From assembly GCF_964199755.1 (NCBI RefSeq), contig NC_133907.1, positions 6,391,001 to 6,455,000 on the forward strand: 64,000 nucleotides of DNA, written 5' to 3'. The position numbers and the translations under genes are program-made. Positions 23,601 through 35,103 of this stretch are shown here, piece after piece. How positions within the stretch are numbered: position 1 is the stretch's first letter; the number at the start of each line of letters is the position of its first letter. Under the pieces are notes generated by a model that saw only the letters and a program-made list of their open reading frames with translations, was not told where the DNA came from and did not search any database. This DNA is from Larus michahellis. Taxonomy: Eukaryota > Chordata > Aves > Charadriiformes > Laridae.

Positions 23601-24158
23601 TTTGTTTCTTTCTAGGCTGCTAAGTTGGCCTCGGTATTAAAGAAAGTCTTAGAGATTACAAAGTGAGTATGAGTTACGGTTTTATAAGCATGTGTTCCCT
23701 GCTATGAAGGTTGGTATCTTTCTGCCTCCAGTCAAAGATGAATCATTTCTAGACAGTAAATGGTGGCATTTTGGAGTAATTACGATGTTATCCAGTCACA
23801 AAGGGATGGGAGTAAGAAAAGGATGGTAGGGGTGAAAGTGGTTCCCACTGAAGACACACACATATGCATTAAGGTTTGGGACTAGAGACATGGATGTGGG
23901 TTCTTCCTTGCCCGAAGCGCTCTGGGGCTGTAGCAGTCCTGTCTTAATGCTGTGGTAATTCAGCACTTCACAATACCCATGTGTTGTCTGGATACATAGG
24001 TATAAGACACCCAGGAAGGTTTCCTAATGAATTTCCTCCACTTTTGCAGGACAAGCCATGTATGTCCACCATCAGAGGAAGGCTGGGTGCAGTTTCTAAC
24101 TGATGCAGTAGATCACAACGTGAACAAAATCAAGAACTTCACACAGGGTCAACTTTAG
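17642..24158 (+). CDS. CCNDBP1: CCNDBP1 (GCIP/DIP1), cyclin D1-binding protein 1
   Basis: Helical protein with an HLH-like region that binds cyclin D1 and lowers CDK4 phosphorylation of Rb (family knowledge). Exons: 17642-17708, 17788-17847, 18418-18497, 19129-19210, 19671-19767, 20981-21054, 21351-21427, 21897-22150, 22560-22620, 23616-23662, 24050-24158; 1008 bp, 335 aa against 360 in human. Recognised by LAVATVYYWLPKGQG (human-like AAIKAFIAVYYLLPKDQG context), DPYSDIMEDEELGF, YWSEADRKLL, SKACLKKV, QIAQLDDLADIANEISPS, LALSMYPPV and a C terminus KTSHVCPPSEEGW...DHNVNKIK. All introns are GT-AG and phases close. The N terminus (MEAREPLRELGGALRA) is shorter than in mammals. An acidic segment near residues 185-205 is kept. 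The gene is convergent with EPB42, as in human 15q15. Confidence 0.95.
19840..20330. repeat. Unclassified GTCAG-rich block in CCNDBP1 intron 5
   Basis: A stretch unlike the flanking A/T-rich intron: it is purine-rich and dense in GTCAG, CATCA and GATGA words (for example AAGTCAGGGTCGAGTCCAG, GAGGTCAAGGCAGGAAGG, CCACGTCAGAGTCAAG). It has the look of an old dispersed element, perhaps part of an LTR, but I cannot name a family. Edges are approximate. Confidence 0.35.
23000..23185 (+). repeat. Old CR1 3' fragment
   Basis: Diverged CR1 remnant in CCNDBP1 intron 9: GTGGTTAAGCACTGAAACAAG, GCTGCTGAGAGAAGCAGTGG, GAATCTCCATCTTTGG and CCAGGGGTCCCTTCCATC correspond in order to the CR1 3' region. More decayed than the copies in DDX27. 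Confidence 0.75.
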
Positions 24159-24431
24159 CTCTTCCATCTCTACATGTGTTGCTGCCACTGGCTCTGGCAA
24201 AAGCTTTTCCAGGGAATCTCGCTGTTCTTCAGCTACTGAGATAATGATGAGAACAATGTTTTTAGGAGAGAACTTTAGTGCCACTTGGTAGAACTTTGCC
24301 AGGAAGTTGCTTTTTGCTGTTGCAGAAGGTGTCATTTTGCTCAGATTCCTGGGATGGTGCAGTGCTGCATATTAATGCTGTGAATGTGCCCCATTCTTCA
24401 GACATTACAACTGCTATGGGGTTCAAAGAAC

Positions 24432-24437
24432 AATAAA
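24432..24437 (+). terminator. CCNDBP1 poly(A) signal
   Basis: AATAAA in CAATAAAATATTGC, about 275 bp past the CCNDBP1 TAG and followed by T/G-rich sequence. Confidence 0.75.
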
Positions 24438-24936
24438 ATATTGCTAGATTTGCATGAGTGGATTTATTTGTTTTCAGGTGGCAGAGGAAATATACAGAAG
24501 GAAAGGGTCTTGCTTCTTTTGCAAGCAGCCCGATGAACCATTAAAAAATATGCAGCACTGCTGCTATTTCCTGTCTAACCTTAGAGAAGAGTGAACTATC
24601 TTCCTCTTTTCTATTTCCTCAGAAAGTAGTAGAAAATATTATTTACTACTTTACCAAAGTGAAGGATCGGTATAAGAGTTGATCTCTAGAGAAATGCTAC
24701 ATCTATCATCACTTTAAAGTTCTAGGATATCCTTTTTTTGCCACGAGTAGGGAAAAGTGATTAAGCAGGGGTGGGTTCAGCACGTATGTGTGGTGAGAAA
24801 TGCAACATCTGCTCAAGCATTTAGCCCATCTTTGTCACAGTAAGGTTCAACTCCTAAAACTGGAGAGGACATAGTGACAGATGGGAGATAGTTGAGTTTG
24901 TACAAATAATCAGTCAGACATGGTTTTAAATATAAC

Positions 24937-24942
24937 TTTAAT
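24937..24942 (-). terminator. Candidate EPB42 poly(A) signal
   Basis: Plus-strand TTTAAT reads ATTAAA on the minus strand, about 95 bp after the EPB42 stop. ATTAAA is the commonest variant signal; a canonical AATAAA on the minus strand is next available near 24463. Confidence 0.5.
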
Positions 24943-25034
24943 TAAACTGTTAACATCTATACTTGCCTAAGATCAGGGCACAGATCATGACCACTCTTGT
25001 AAGCAGGACAGCAGGACCTGTTCTAAGTTGGTCA

Positions 25035-28000
25035 TCAGGCAGCTGCAACGTCTATAGTTTTGTAGCTCTTCAGGTTCTGGAGTTGAAGGCAGGTAAGACG
25101 TGCAGTGAGTCTTCGGGGCCCTGCTTGGATGGGGGTGAGTGGTATTTGCAGCTCTTGGCTGCTCTCAGGTTGCACAGAGCTCAACCTGAAAGGCAAGAAG
25201 GGATTATACAGGAAGCGCGCCTCTATATTTCTAGTTCCCAGGGACCAGGAGATGCATTTGCTGGGCAGGAGTGTGGTGCCAAAAAAAGGAAAAGAAAAAA
25301 AAATAATAGAGAAGGCTACCACAATGGAACTGTGATCTGACCGTAGTTTGGGAAGGAGATATGACTGGAGGGTTGAACTCCCCGTGGAGGCATCTAAGGT
25401 TACTTTATCCTAATGCAGCTTCTTGAGAGAAACATGGAGTTTTTTTCATGTGAAGGGGAGCATCCCTTTTTGCATGACTCTTGGCTAAGTCAGGTTTGCC
25501 TGGTTCTTCAATACTTAAAATTGTACCCAGGGGCTGTCGTTATTGCCGACAGTGGGTAATGGGTGGAAAGATATGTCACAAACAGTATAGTTTTACCCCA
25601 CTTACGGATGTTCAAGTGGCTAGCTAAAAAGCAATTGATTTCTTGACAGCGAATAATTTCTAAATTTCATCGCTCATTTCAGTGACCTGTTGTCTTAGTT
25701 AATGTGTATTTCTGCTGAAGCCTTGTGGTACTTCTCATTACACTTTTTGGTGGCAGGCGGCTTTCTGCTGTCTAGGCCTTTGGGGTTGAAGCTTTCACGA
25801 ATGTCATACTGGCGTCAACTTATGTATTACACGTCTGTTGAAAGTTCTGTTATCTGGCTTTTTTCCTTTTCGGTGTGAAAATTTGTATTATCTGTAAATA
25901 AAGGATGGGATGCCTGGGGCTTTCAAGCTGTAGCAGTGCCTTCCTGCCATGTTTTGCCTGCTTATTTTTGGGGAGAGCCCTTCTTGTGCAAGAGTTTCTC
26001 TGGCTTGTATTGTGTCTCTTTTTCCATTTACCGTTCTTAAATCAATCCGTTTGCAATTACCTGTACTTCCTTTGTCTGTAAATGAGCCCTCGTCCTGCAA
26101 CCACTACCACACACTTCTCCAAAGGTTCGAAGAGAGGATTCAGGAGGCTGATCTTCACTGTGCTTGGCTGATACTGTACCATGTTTTCTGGAAACTGTTG
26201 AAAGGAAATGAGATGAAACTGAGAGAAGGAAAAAGATTCTTCTATGATTAAAGGGAGATAAATGATCTTTTTCGTGCCAGAGGTCTCAGCCTGAGATGCC
26301 AGAAGAGGCAAAGTCCAGCTTACTTTCTTCTCAACTACAGTATGCTGCTGTAGTTTCCTTCTTCAGCCACTGATTTCCAGACTGGTGAGTGAGTTAAGAG
26401 TCATCGGGGTTTCCTTATGCTCACACATAGACAAGGTAGGAGTGGGAGTACTGTATACGACAGTGTGGCACAACTTGCCTTTCCCAAACTGATGTCTCCG
26501 TGCTTTGAAAGAAGACAGCATGAGGAGAGCCACTCAACCCAGCAGAACTTTTTTGCTGCTTGTGACTGTGAAAGCTGTTTTCTCACTACTGCAGTAACAG
26601 AACGATAGACTGGTCTAACCTCAATAGCGAGAGGGGGGTCACAAATGCTGATCTCTTCCTGTGCGAAGTAGACGTAGAAGGAGTCCTCGTCCTTCAGCAC
26701 GGCGGTCAGCCTGAGCAGATGGTTCTCTCCCAACTCTTTTCTGTACTGTGAGTAAGGCACAAAGACCTGCAGGCTGTTAGCTGGAACACAGAGGAGTGAA
26801 ACACAGATGACAATGCGGATGATAAGGACAGTCTGGACTTAGCCTGCATGGTACCTTACGAGTGTGTAGTGCCCAATTTTGTACTAAAAGCTGCAGCATT
26901 TAAAAGCTTAAGTGATCCCAACTGGATTTGCAGATTCAAAATCTCCAAGGTGATGTTGCCGACGTATTTTATTTCAATCACCTACAACCAACTATTCAGC
27001 CAGCCTTTTGTAAACTTGTGGCTAAGTGCATTTTTCCTGAAGTGGGAGAACTAGATATACTGTTCTAGCTGTGCACCCACTAGAGTTCTTACCTTCATTG
27101 CTTTTGAGGGTAAAATGAAACTCTTCCTTCCAAAGCTGAGTAATGGGCACACCATTATAATGTAGAGACTGGGCCCCAACTACCAGGTGAGTAGCCTTTT
27201 CTCCACCACTGTGGTTAAACACGTCAATGGAAAGCGGAACATCTTGTCCCAGTGTCAGAGAACTCTTCGACCGGAGGTGGATGAAAAGGTTAACTGGCTC
27301 TTCAAGGGCAGTAGGAATGAAGCTAAACTGTGTTTCGCTGCTGATGCTGGTTGTCTCAAGTTTCTGTATCTTTCTGTAGGCTTTGTCAAGTACTTCTTTT
27401 TCCTGAAGAGAACCTGTCACAAAAAAGGGAGCACATATTTTAGTAGTCTTTCCTGTTTACTAGCGTGAAGCAGTAAATGCAGAAGGAAGGCGTTGAATTA
27501 TCCTGGCAGTGTTGCAGATAACTGTTTCTAAGAGCATAGCGAGAGACGCTGTTGTGCTTCTGGGTGGAGCAGTTCGAGAATTCCAGTTGACAGGACATTC
27601 ACTAGATGTACCTGAAAGATTTGACTTGGAAAGATTTGTCATAGTTTTTAAAGCACCTTAGTGCTAATGTCTGTCAGAAAAGAGAGGCAGTTGCCTCTAA
27701 CTATAGCTGTCGCGGGGCTCAGGCCTGTGTTCCCTTGTGATGGACGGCAGCCAAGGAGACAACATGCCGTAGGCTAAGATAAGGTGGCAGGGTTGGGTCA
27801 AGGAAACAGCACTCAGTAATAGATTGTGAAGGGGGAGCTGCCTTTTGGGGGAGGGATTTAGTATCTGGGAGCACAACAGTCCTTTTCAGAAAGCTGGAGT
27901 CTGAAATACATCTTTGTATGTTACAGGGGTAACGGGAGGTGAATGTTCAGAGTATACAGGTAACAGAAACCAGGAAAGAAGGTTTTCCAGACAGGAAAGT

Positions 28001-31000
28001 GCCTGGTGAAGAAAGACCTGGCCTTCTTGAGAGCTGGTTAATGTAATTGAGCAGGATGAAATTTGGGGCATGACCTGCGCTTTGATTCTGTAGACAGCAA
28101 GAGTAAGGTGTTCCTGTGCCATTCAAGAATGGGAGGTAGGGACAAGCGGATGTCGCGGATGCTCTGGGATGGCTCTGCTCTCTAGCCCTTTGCTCTTTGC
28201 GTGTAACACTGGCAGGGAATGTGCTCAGCCACTTGCCTACCCCGTACCTTCAGGATGCTTGTAGTTGTGTGTGATATCCTCACAGCGCTCACTGCCCACA
28301 CTCTTGGTGCTGATGTTGTTGCCAGTGTACTTTTTGCCACCAAAAGCTGGCTTGAGGGTGTCATCTGTTTTTTGTATCCAGACCTGGCACTTGGCATTGA
28401 TGGCAGCAAAGAAGTAGCAGACATCATAATCAACATCTGTGTCCCCTTCCTTGATGGCTTTAACAGGGGCTGGCCCACAGAAGGATGCACCTGAAGAGAA
28501 AATGTGGCCCAGTTAAGATTCAGGTGCTTTACCAACTAGACCTGTGCCTAGTTTAGATCTATACTGGGAGCGGTGAAGTATTTAGTTTAGGAGGACGTTA
28601 GGGAGCGGTACTGTGATAGAGCTCTTAGGGCTACACAAGCTGCACAAACCAAACAGATGAATGATAATTTAGTGCTTAAAGTCAACAGGTTGAGTCCCTG
28701 TCTTTTTGCATCCTTCCATTGGAAGTTGGGGAAGGGAGGAATATTGAACTGCTTTATTTGCTCCTTGCTCCACTCCCCCCGCCCCCAGCCCATCTTTGAT
28801 ATCTTGCCTTTGCTTTTTTCCTGGCAGGTGGCATCCAGTGCCTGCCACCCATTGTATCCCGGTGGCAAGTCCGCTCGAGCCATCCAGCATTCGTTCCAAA
28901 CGTGGAAGGTCCTGCAAGAGACAACATCACTGCTTATGCCGAGGGACTGAGCCCTGAGGTACAGTAAAGTTTTAGCCAAACCACAGGCAATTAATGCTCC
29001 TTTGAAGGAGCTCAGTGTGTGTTGAGGACAGCAGAGACCATGGCTTTTGACACAAGTGGAGTTTCTCCAGCTGGACTGGGCTATCATTCTTCCTTTGTGG
29101 GCCCTAGTAATACGGCACTTTTCAGTTTGAGTTGTGACGATGTCTCAATAACAGGTCATGTAGACAGGTTCTCAGCTGAGGTGTCTCCTGTCCACCTCCC
29201 TGCAGCTGTTCATCTCTTTCTTTTCCCCCTTCTGTCACTTCCTAGATTAAGGTATTGGCTCAAATTCCTGCTTGGGCCCTGCCACGTTTTCTTACCAGAC
29301 ACGGGCACTCTTGTCTTGTGGAAGCAGTGTCCCATCTTCATCATAATACTCATCCACACTCAGGTTGCTGTTAGTGTTGTGAGCCCACGTAAAGCCTGTG
29401 ACCACCCTGGTAGGAATTCCCAGGCACCTCAGAACTGCGCAGAAGAAAGAGCTGTGAATCAGTTGTGCATCCTGCCCTAAGGGTGCCTCTGCTGATAACC
29501 GTAGGGCCTTTTTTGGTGCTAGGTCTATTAGGAATGGCACCAGGCCTGCTGTTTGGTCTTTGCAAGAGGCATTGCCCCCTCAGGAAATAAGGTGCGTTAG
29601 GTGAATGGTGTGTACTGACACTCTTTTATCTCAAAGCTAGCAATGTTGATGAGGAAACCCTGAGCATCTCACCTCAACTAAAGATTAAAGGTTATGTTAC
29701 TGGGATCTGTGTTAATCCAGGAATTTAGGGGTATGCTAGAGGTTCTGCAGACCAAATAAGGCTTTGCTCAATACAAAAGTCTTTGGCCGCCGCTGTACCT
29801 GAGCACATGACTGCAGCAAACACCCAGCACTGCCCGTAGCGGACTGGCTTGAAGTGCGATGCAACCCACTGCTGGAGGATGGGGCTGCTTCCCAGCCACT
29901 TGGAAGGGGGTGTCCCATTCGCGTATTGCCCGGTCCCATATTCTGTCAGGATCCCTCTAAACTCATCGCAGTTCAGCTGCAGGGAAGGAGGAGAGAAAGA
30001 TGGATTAAGGAATTGCCTCTCTTTGGTAGGTACACCTGATGCTGTTTGAGGAAGCTACTCCCAAGGCAGATGAAACCAAAAGGATTTTTTGTGCAAAGCG
30101 TGAAGGTCACAGCTGAGCAGTACAGGTACAACAGTCTCCCCTGAGATTTATTCAGTAAGTGTACTGTCACTGCTGAGAAACTCCTGCAGCACCACTTGTC
30201 TGCTGCAGGAACATCAGGAAGGGCTGGAGACGGGCAGGAGGAGCTGTTTGGAGCAGCCCTGGGCAGGCTTCCTCTTTGGTTGCTGTAAACTGGGATTGAG
30301 AAGCTGCTGGCCTTCGCTCTGCATTCAGGTTTCCCCTGCCAGGGTCGGGGCTGCTCTCTGCTCTCCTTACCATGGCAGCGACTGTGCGGCAGATGTAAAT
30401 AGGGTTCTTGCGCTGGGTGTGATCCTTGTCTCGTTGCTGGCGTTCGCCTACATCCAGCAGCATGAAGCAGATGTCAACAATATCCTCCTCCAACTGAAAT
30501 AAGAACACATCATTTTAGGAGATTTGGCCTGAACATTTGTTCTCTGGACTCCCTGCCAGGGTTTGTAACCGTGCAGGTGATTTCTCCCTTTCTTGCGTAA
30601 GTGGGCTGCGGAAGAGAGCTCCAGGCAGAGATTTGGAGGGGGAGAACAACATAGTAAAGGCAGACCTACAGCTTTATTGAAGCGAGGTGGGAACGTATTA
30701 GCCTGATACTGCATCCCCTGATTGAGGGAAAATGATGCTTTTCTGGAGCACTCTCTAGGTTGGCACAGAGGTGCTTCTGTGATCTGGTGGCACTAAAGTG
30801 GAATAAAATCCCGATCTAATCGCTGGCTGCGTCAGGTGGCCTTGGGCAAATTGGAAGATCTACTTGTCCTCACTTTGCCTGTAAAATAGAGACAGTATTA
30901 CTAAGCTCTGTTAAATGCTTTTATATCTGTTGATGAAAGGAAGGCACACAAGGCCCAGATAGAGATCAATGCATTTCTTCGTACATATTACATATATTGG

Positions 31001-34000
31001 GTTATAGGACTGCATACACAGGTCTCTGTTCTCCTGTACAGTCTTAGGCAAAGACAGTGAGTGTAGAGAACAAGTTCTTTCATCAGAGTCACAGTATGGA
31101 AATGGATAGTGTCCTGTACACACGGGAGATATGCACCCTTCCTCTGCTGGTGGCTGTGAGACAGCACGGACATATTGGACCTCTTGCTTACCTGACTGAA
31201 GTCCCAAGGTTGTGCTAGGACTGCATTTTCAGTCCCCCAGTAGATGATACCCTCTTGGTTTAAAATATATTCCTGCCGCTGTGCCTCGTTAGCCAAGAAC
31301 ACCTCATCATCTAGATTAGAGGAAAAAAAGCATCAGGAAGAAAGCATTCCTGGTCCCAGATGCACTTGCATCTCTCTCATATCAGCAGACTCCACTTCAC
31401 TTCATGGATTTCATCAGTCCCTGGCATTCTGCCCTGGAAAAATACCACAGATTCTGAATTGGACAGGAAAGAAGAGTTTCCTTGTCATCTCTGTTTCCTT
31501 ATTCAAACAGTTCCTCCAGAGCTAGACCATTGCGCTAGCTAGCTCTTTTACTTTCCTGCCTCTTGTCTTCTCTATTCCTAAGAAAGACACAATGGCCTTA
31601 ATCAGAACAGTCATAATCTTGACTCATCTTTAAATCTTTATTATAGGAAACACTTTATCAAACCTTTTTCCCATAGCAGGAGGACGGGGCTCCGGCAGTG
31701 GAGTATTCCAGGAAGGAGGCAGAAGTGCGGAGGCACTTCCAGCTTTTATTAGCCCCTGCCTCCTTGCTAAGGTGCTGTGAGGAGCAGGGCAGGAGTGATG
31801 GGGAGCACTAGGTGAGTCAACCGCCGCGGAGGCAGAGTGCCAGAGCTAAAAAGCTGTGTTTGTGAAGTGACTGATCCCAGCCTTTCTGCCTTTCTGTTTC
31901 TGACCACGTACCTTGGCACCAGGGATTAAAGAGAAGGGTGAAGTTGCCCAGGAGGCGGTGAGACTTGGAGGCATGTAAAAGCAGAGTGTACTGGCCGATG
32001 GGAGCGTTGGCAGGCGTGTTCACAGAGATGATCCAGAAGCATGGATCTTGTTCTTCCACTGCTGCGCTCCACTGCTTCTTGTCTCCCAGGCTGGAGATGG
32101 GAAATTCAGTCTGGGTTCCATCTGCTTTGGAAGGATGTGATCCTGCAGCCAGAGAGATCTGTTTGTGGCCATTCCAGACATGCATCCTCACCCCGTGCAG
32201 CTTGCAGGGACCTTGTCTTGGCTCTCTGGAGCCATAGCTCTCCTTTCTTGAGAGAGTCGTAACTCTTTAGCAGCTTAATGCCTAGTGGATCTTCTAAGGC
32301 TAGTACTGCGCTCAGGCCTCCATGTTTGAAAGAGGGATGTGTATTTCATAGATTTGTAGAAACCAGGAACAGCCAGAACGTTGCAGACCTGCTGCTCCTG
32401 GGATTCAGTGTCTTGTAACAATGCTCAGATTACGGTAAAACAAGCTGGGGCTGAACGCTGCTGCCCTTCTCAGGGCACCCACAAGAAAACACTCTGTTGC
32501 AGAAGACACCTGTAACAGGCTAGCTAAGTTTCAACACTCCTAAACCAAAAGGATAGAGAAATCCCGTGAGAACTTTCAAATCACAGAGTAGTGAACCTGC
32601 CTGGGTTGTTGTGCTGCAGTGTCTCTTCTGGAAGGAGACCTAGTTTTGACCCTGCGGTCCCAGCAGCAGGAGACTCTACTCTGCCTTAGATGAACTGTTT
32701 GTTCACTGCCCTCACACTTCTCAATGTGGGCACCTTGCTCCAGCTCTGGGAGATGGCTTTTGCCACCAGCTCTGTTCTTCCAATGGGTGGAGGACCAGAG
32801 GTATGGTAATGATGTTACCTGTCTGTACTATGAGGGAGGTCCTCTTCAGCTGCCGCAGGTAGTTGTGTAGTGGAGCTGAGAAGCTCACAGTGATGGTGAA
32901 CGGCTGCCCCCGCCTCACAATAAGCCTTTCAGTGCTGATTTCTTCTGTGTGGTGGTTACTGTTGTTCATTGTGATCTTTAGATCACAGTTTTTGATGCTC
33001 ACACCTGTAGAATGAGACAACATAGAATGAGTTTGGGGTTGAGCTGCCTACAGTCTGGCCTGGGGCCACATCCTGAGACACACAGTCAGCAAATCGTGTG
33101 TTTCTCCACTCAGACAGTGCCCCCCTGCCTTTCAGATTTTCTGCCCAGTAACTGTAAGGACCTTCACTGAGCTTGGTTGCTCTTGTGTCAAGTGGCTAAC
33201 GAGCTGCCTTTGCTTGTACCTTAGCATCACCAAGTGAACCAAGTGATTATGCAAAAGCCCAGGAAAGGACACGGAGCAGACCTGAGCATTCAAGTGATAC
33301 AGATGTTGTGGTTAGCACTGAGCATGCACTGTGGCTGCACTTGGACTCTTACTCTGTGTACTCAAGGGCACCAACGGCACTCAAAGCAGCATCTCTCCAC
33401 ATGGATACATCATTGAAACTGTGCACAGGAGTCAAACTATTACACCCCACTTGCAATGTGGGAGCCGGCAGTTACTGCACTGTGTACGTCTGATATGCAC
33501 CAAAGACCAGCCACTGGTGCGAACTTCACTGCTGGTTCCAGCGCAACGTGGCTGTGTAGTCCTGGAACTATGCTGGATCGCAGCAAATCAAACACCAGTT
33601 GTTCCTTTTTTGCACCGTGTCTCACACCCAGAGCTGCAGGAGACAGAAGATCTCCTCCTCTCTCCTACACAAGCATCATACACATCATACGCATCATACA
33701 CATCGTACATACTATACATGCTTCTGTCCGGCACCAGAAGAGAGAAGAAAATTGTCACAATTTCAAGCACCCAACTGCTTGCTCGATGGCTGTAGTGAGA
33801 TCGTATACTTGCGCTTTTCTTCTGGTTTTGGTGGTGTTCTTAATCTTTCCAGACTTCATGCTGAGAAGCGGATAACACCCTAGATTTTTCTCAGTTTTGG
33901 GATCATCCTGACCTCACTTATGTCTTCAGCTCCCAACTCCTCACTAAGATCCTTGAACCTGTGTGTTGTCACTGCTGCCCCTTATATGACTCATGCTGTC

Positions 34001-34910
34001 ACCTGCCTCCCCTTGCTAAACCAGGCTTCTCCCTTTGTTCCAGCTAAAAAAAAAAAAGTATAAATTCCAGAGTATTCCCCTGCAACGTAAAGCCATTGCT
34101 CCTGTGCTGAAGCCACAACTACTACTCTGTGGAGTTTTCACTGGTTTGCTCTCTCCTTATGTCTAACTGTCCTTGTCCTCTGCATTGATGCCTTCTCCCA
34201 TCGCTCTTGTCTCTTCTGTGTTTGTTGTGGGAGTCCCACTGGATTCTGTGCCTTGTTTCTTTTTTTCCCATATGGATTTTGTCATGTGCTGTTTTCAGTG
34301 AGTGATTCTGGTCTGGCTTTCAAATCCCTTTGCGGCTGTCCCAGTTCATAGCCCTGCACCAGTTCAAGCTTTACAGAGCCAGCTCTGACCTCGTGTATTT
34401 TCTTCTCTGTGATGAAGATGTCTGTTCTGGCTGTCATGTAGACCGGTGAGTCACGTGCAGTCTGACTCCCTCCCCTTCATATGACTTCTCATGGATCTTA
34501 TTGTCACTTTGTCAAGGTTGCTTGGAACCCAGACCCTCTCCTTGCTCAAGTGGCTAAAACTCGTCATCTCTCTGCTTCCGTTTTGTAGCCTGGCATTCCT
34601 CCCCCCACCCCCATGTTAAGGATAACCCTCTTACCTTTGCTCCCAGACTCTCCATGTCTGCCTTAGCAGCCTCTCGCTGCTTCTCTCAAGCTCCAGGTAG
34701 GCATTGATACCTGATTCTCTTTACTGCCCCTTTTTGTCCGTTCCTCCATGCAAATTGAACTCCCTTAGCCTTTAGAGCACTCTGCAAGAAGCCCACCTCT
34801 TCTACAAGCCTCGCAAACACTGTCTCAGAGCAGGGACAGTCGTTCTTCCTGACAGACAACTGGCAAATGCTTGGGGCTAACCCAAGTGATTTTTGCTTAC
34901 CTTGGCCCAT
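25035..34910 (-). CDS. EPB42: EPB42, erythrocyte membrane protein band 4.2, with transglutaminase triad kept
   Basis: Transglutaminase-family scaffold that ties band 3 to ankyrin under the red-cell membrane (mammalian knowledge). Exons on the minus strand: 34901-34910, 32819-33004, 31912-32142, 31192-31310, 30371-30493, 29799-29976, 29296-29434, 28808-28911, 28248-28490, 27093-27413, 26620-26780, 26061-26194, 25035-25185; 2100 bp, 699 aa (human 691). Orthology rests on MGQ start, [44 protein letters not shown] and the downstream position of CCNDBP1. Order: beta-sandwich, papain-like core, two beta-barrels. The core reads YGQCWVF with Cys273, His332 and Asp355, where human has Ala for Cys. Position 237, matching TG2 Trp241, is Gly. 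The tiny first exon gives Gly2 and Ser6, an N-myristoylation signal. Intron 8 uses a GC donor. All phases close and no stop interrupts the frame. Confidence 0.93.
33005..34900 (-). other. EPB42 intron 1 (1.9 kb)
   Basis: Separates the 10-base coding exon 1 from exon 2. It contains a short 9-bp tandem repeat at 33674-33709 and an A12 run at 34047. Around 34650-34870 there is C/T-rich sequence with CAAGAAGCCCACCTCTTCTAC, a word common in old amniote retroelements, but too decayed for me to classify. No gene is seen. Confidence 0.6.
33674..33709 (+). repeat. Short 9-bp tandem repeat
   Basis: Four copies of CATCATACA with one G variant in copies two and four. The period of nine keeps a Tyr-Asp-rich frame open on the minus strand, which is an artefact of the repeat. 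Confidence 0.85.
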
Positions 34911-35029
34911 GTCTAGTTCCCTGTACCGTGGCAGTCTTCAGCTCCTGCTTGCTCTGGTGGGCAATGGCTCCTTTCTTCAGCTTTCTTTAAAAATTATCCA
35001 CTTGCGAAGTTGTTTGTTCGATTTCTTTA

Positions 35030-35103
35030 TACAGGGTGGGACGTGATGTTGCCACTTCAGCTTATCTTGCTGGCCTGCTGTGCGGTTGAGGACTCTCTTA
35101 TCT
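35030..35103 (-). promoter_or_regulatory. Paired GATA sites and a CACCC box upstream of EPB42
   Basis: On the minus strand the identical heptamer AGATAAG occurs at 35061-35067 and 35097-35103, both full WGATAR matches, 151 and 187 bp upstream of the EPB42 start codon. A CACCC-type core (CCCACCC) lies at about 35034-35040 on the same strand. A weaker GGATAA is nearer the gene at about 34994-34999. GATA1 with KLF1 is the usual erythroid pair, in keeping with a red-cell gene. Confidence 0.6.

Larger units (their letters stand above)
24159..25034. other. Convergent 3' region between CCNDBP1 and EPB42
   Basis: 876 bp between two stop codons on opposite strands. It should hold both 3' UTRs. A plus-strand AATAAA at 24432-24437 suits CCNDBP1 (about 275 bp 3' UTR). 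On the minus strand ATTAAA at 24937-24942 lies about 95 bp after the EPB42 stop. No other feature is visible; a minus-strand open frame at 24096-24335 is not supported by any similarity. Confidence 0.7.

Noticed and set aside
33588-33795. Tyr/Asp- or His/Thr-rich open frames at 33.6-33.8 kb
   Set aside because: Created by the (CATCATACA)4 repeat in EPB42 intron 1.
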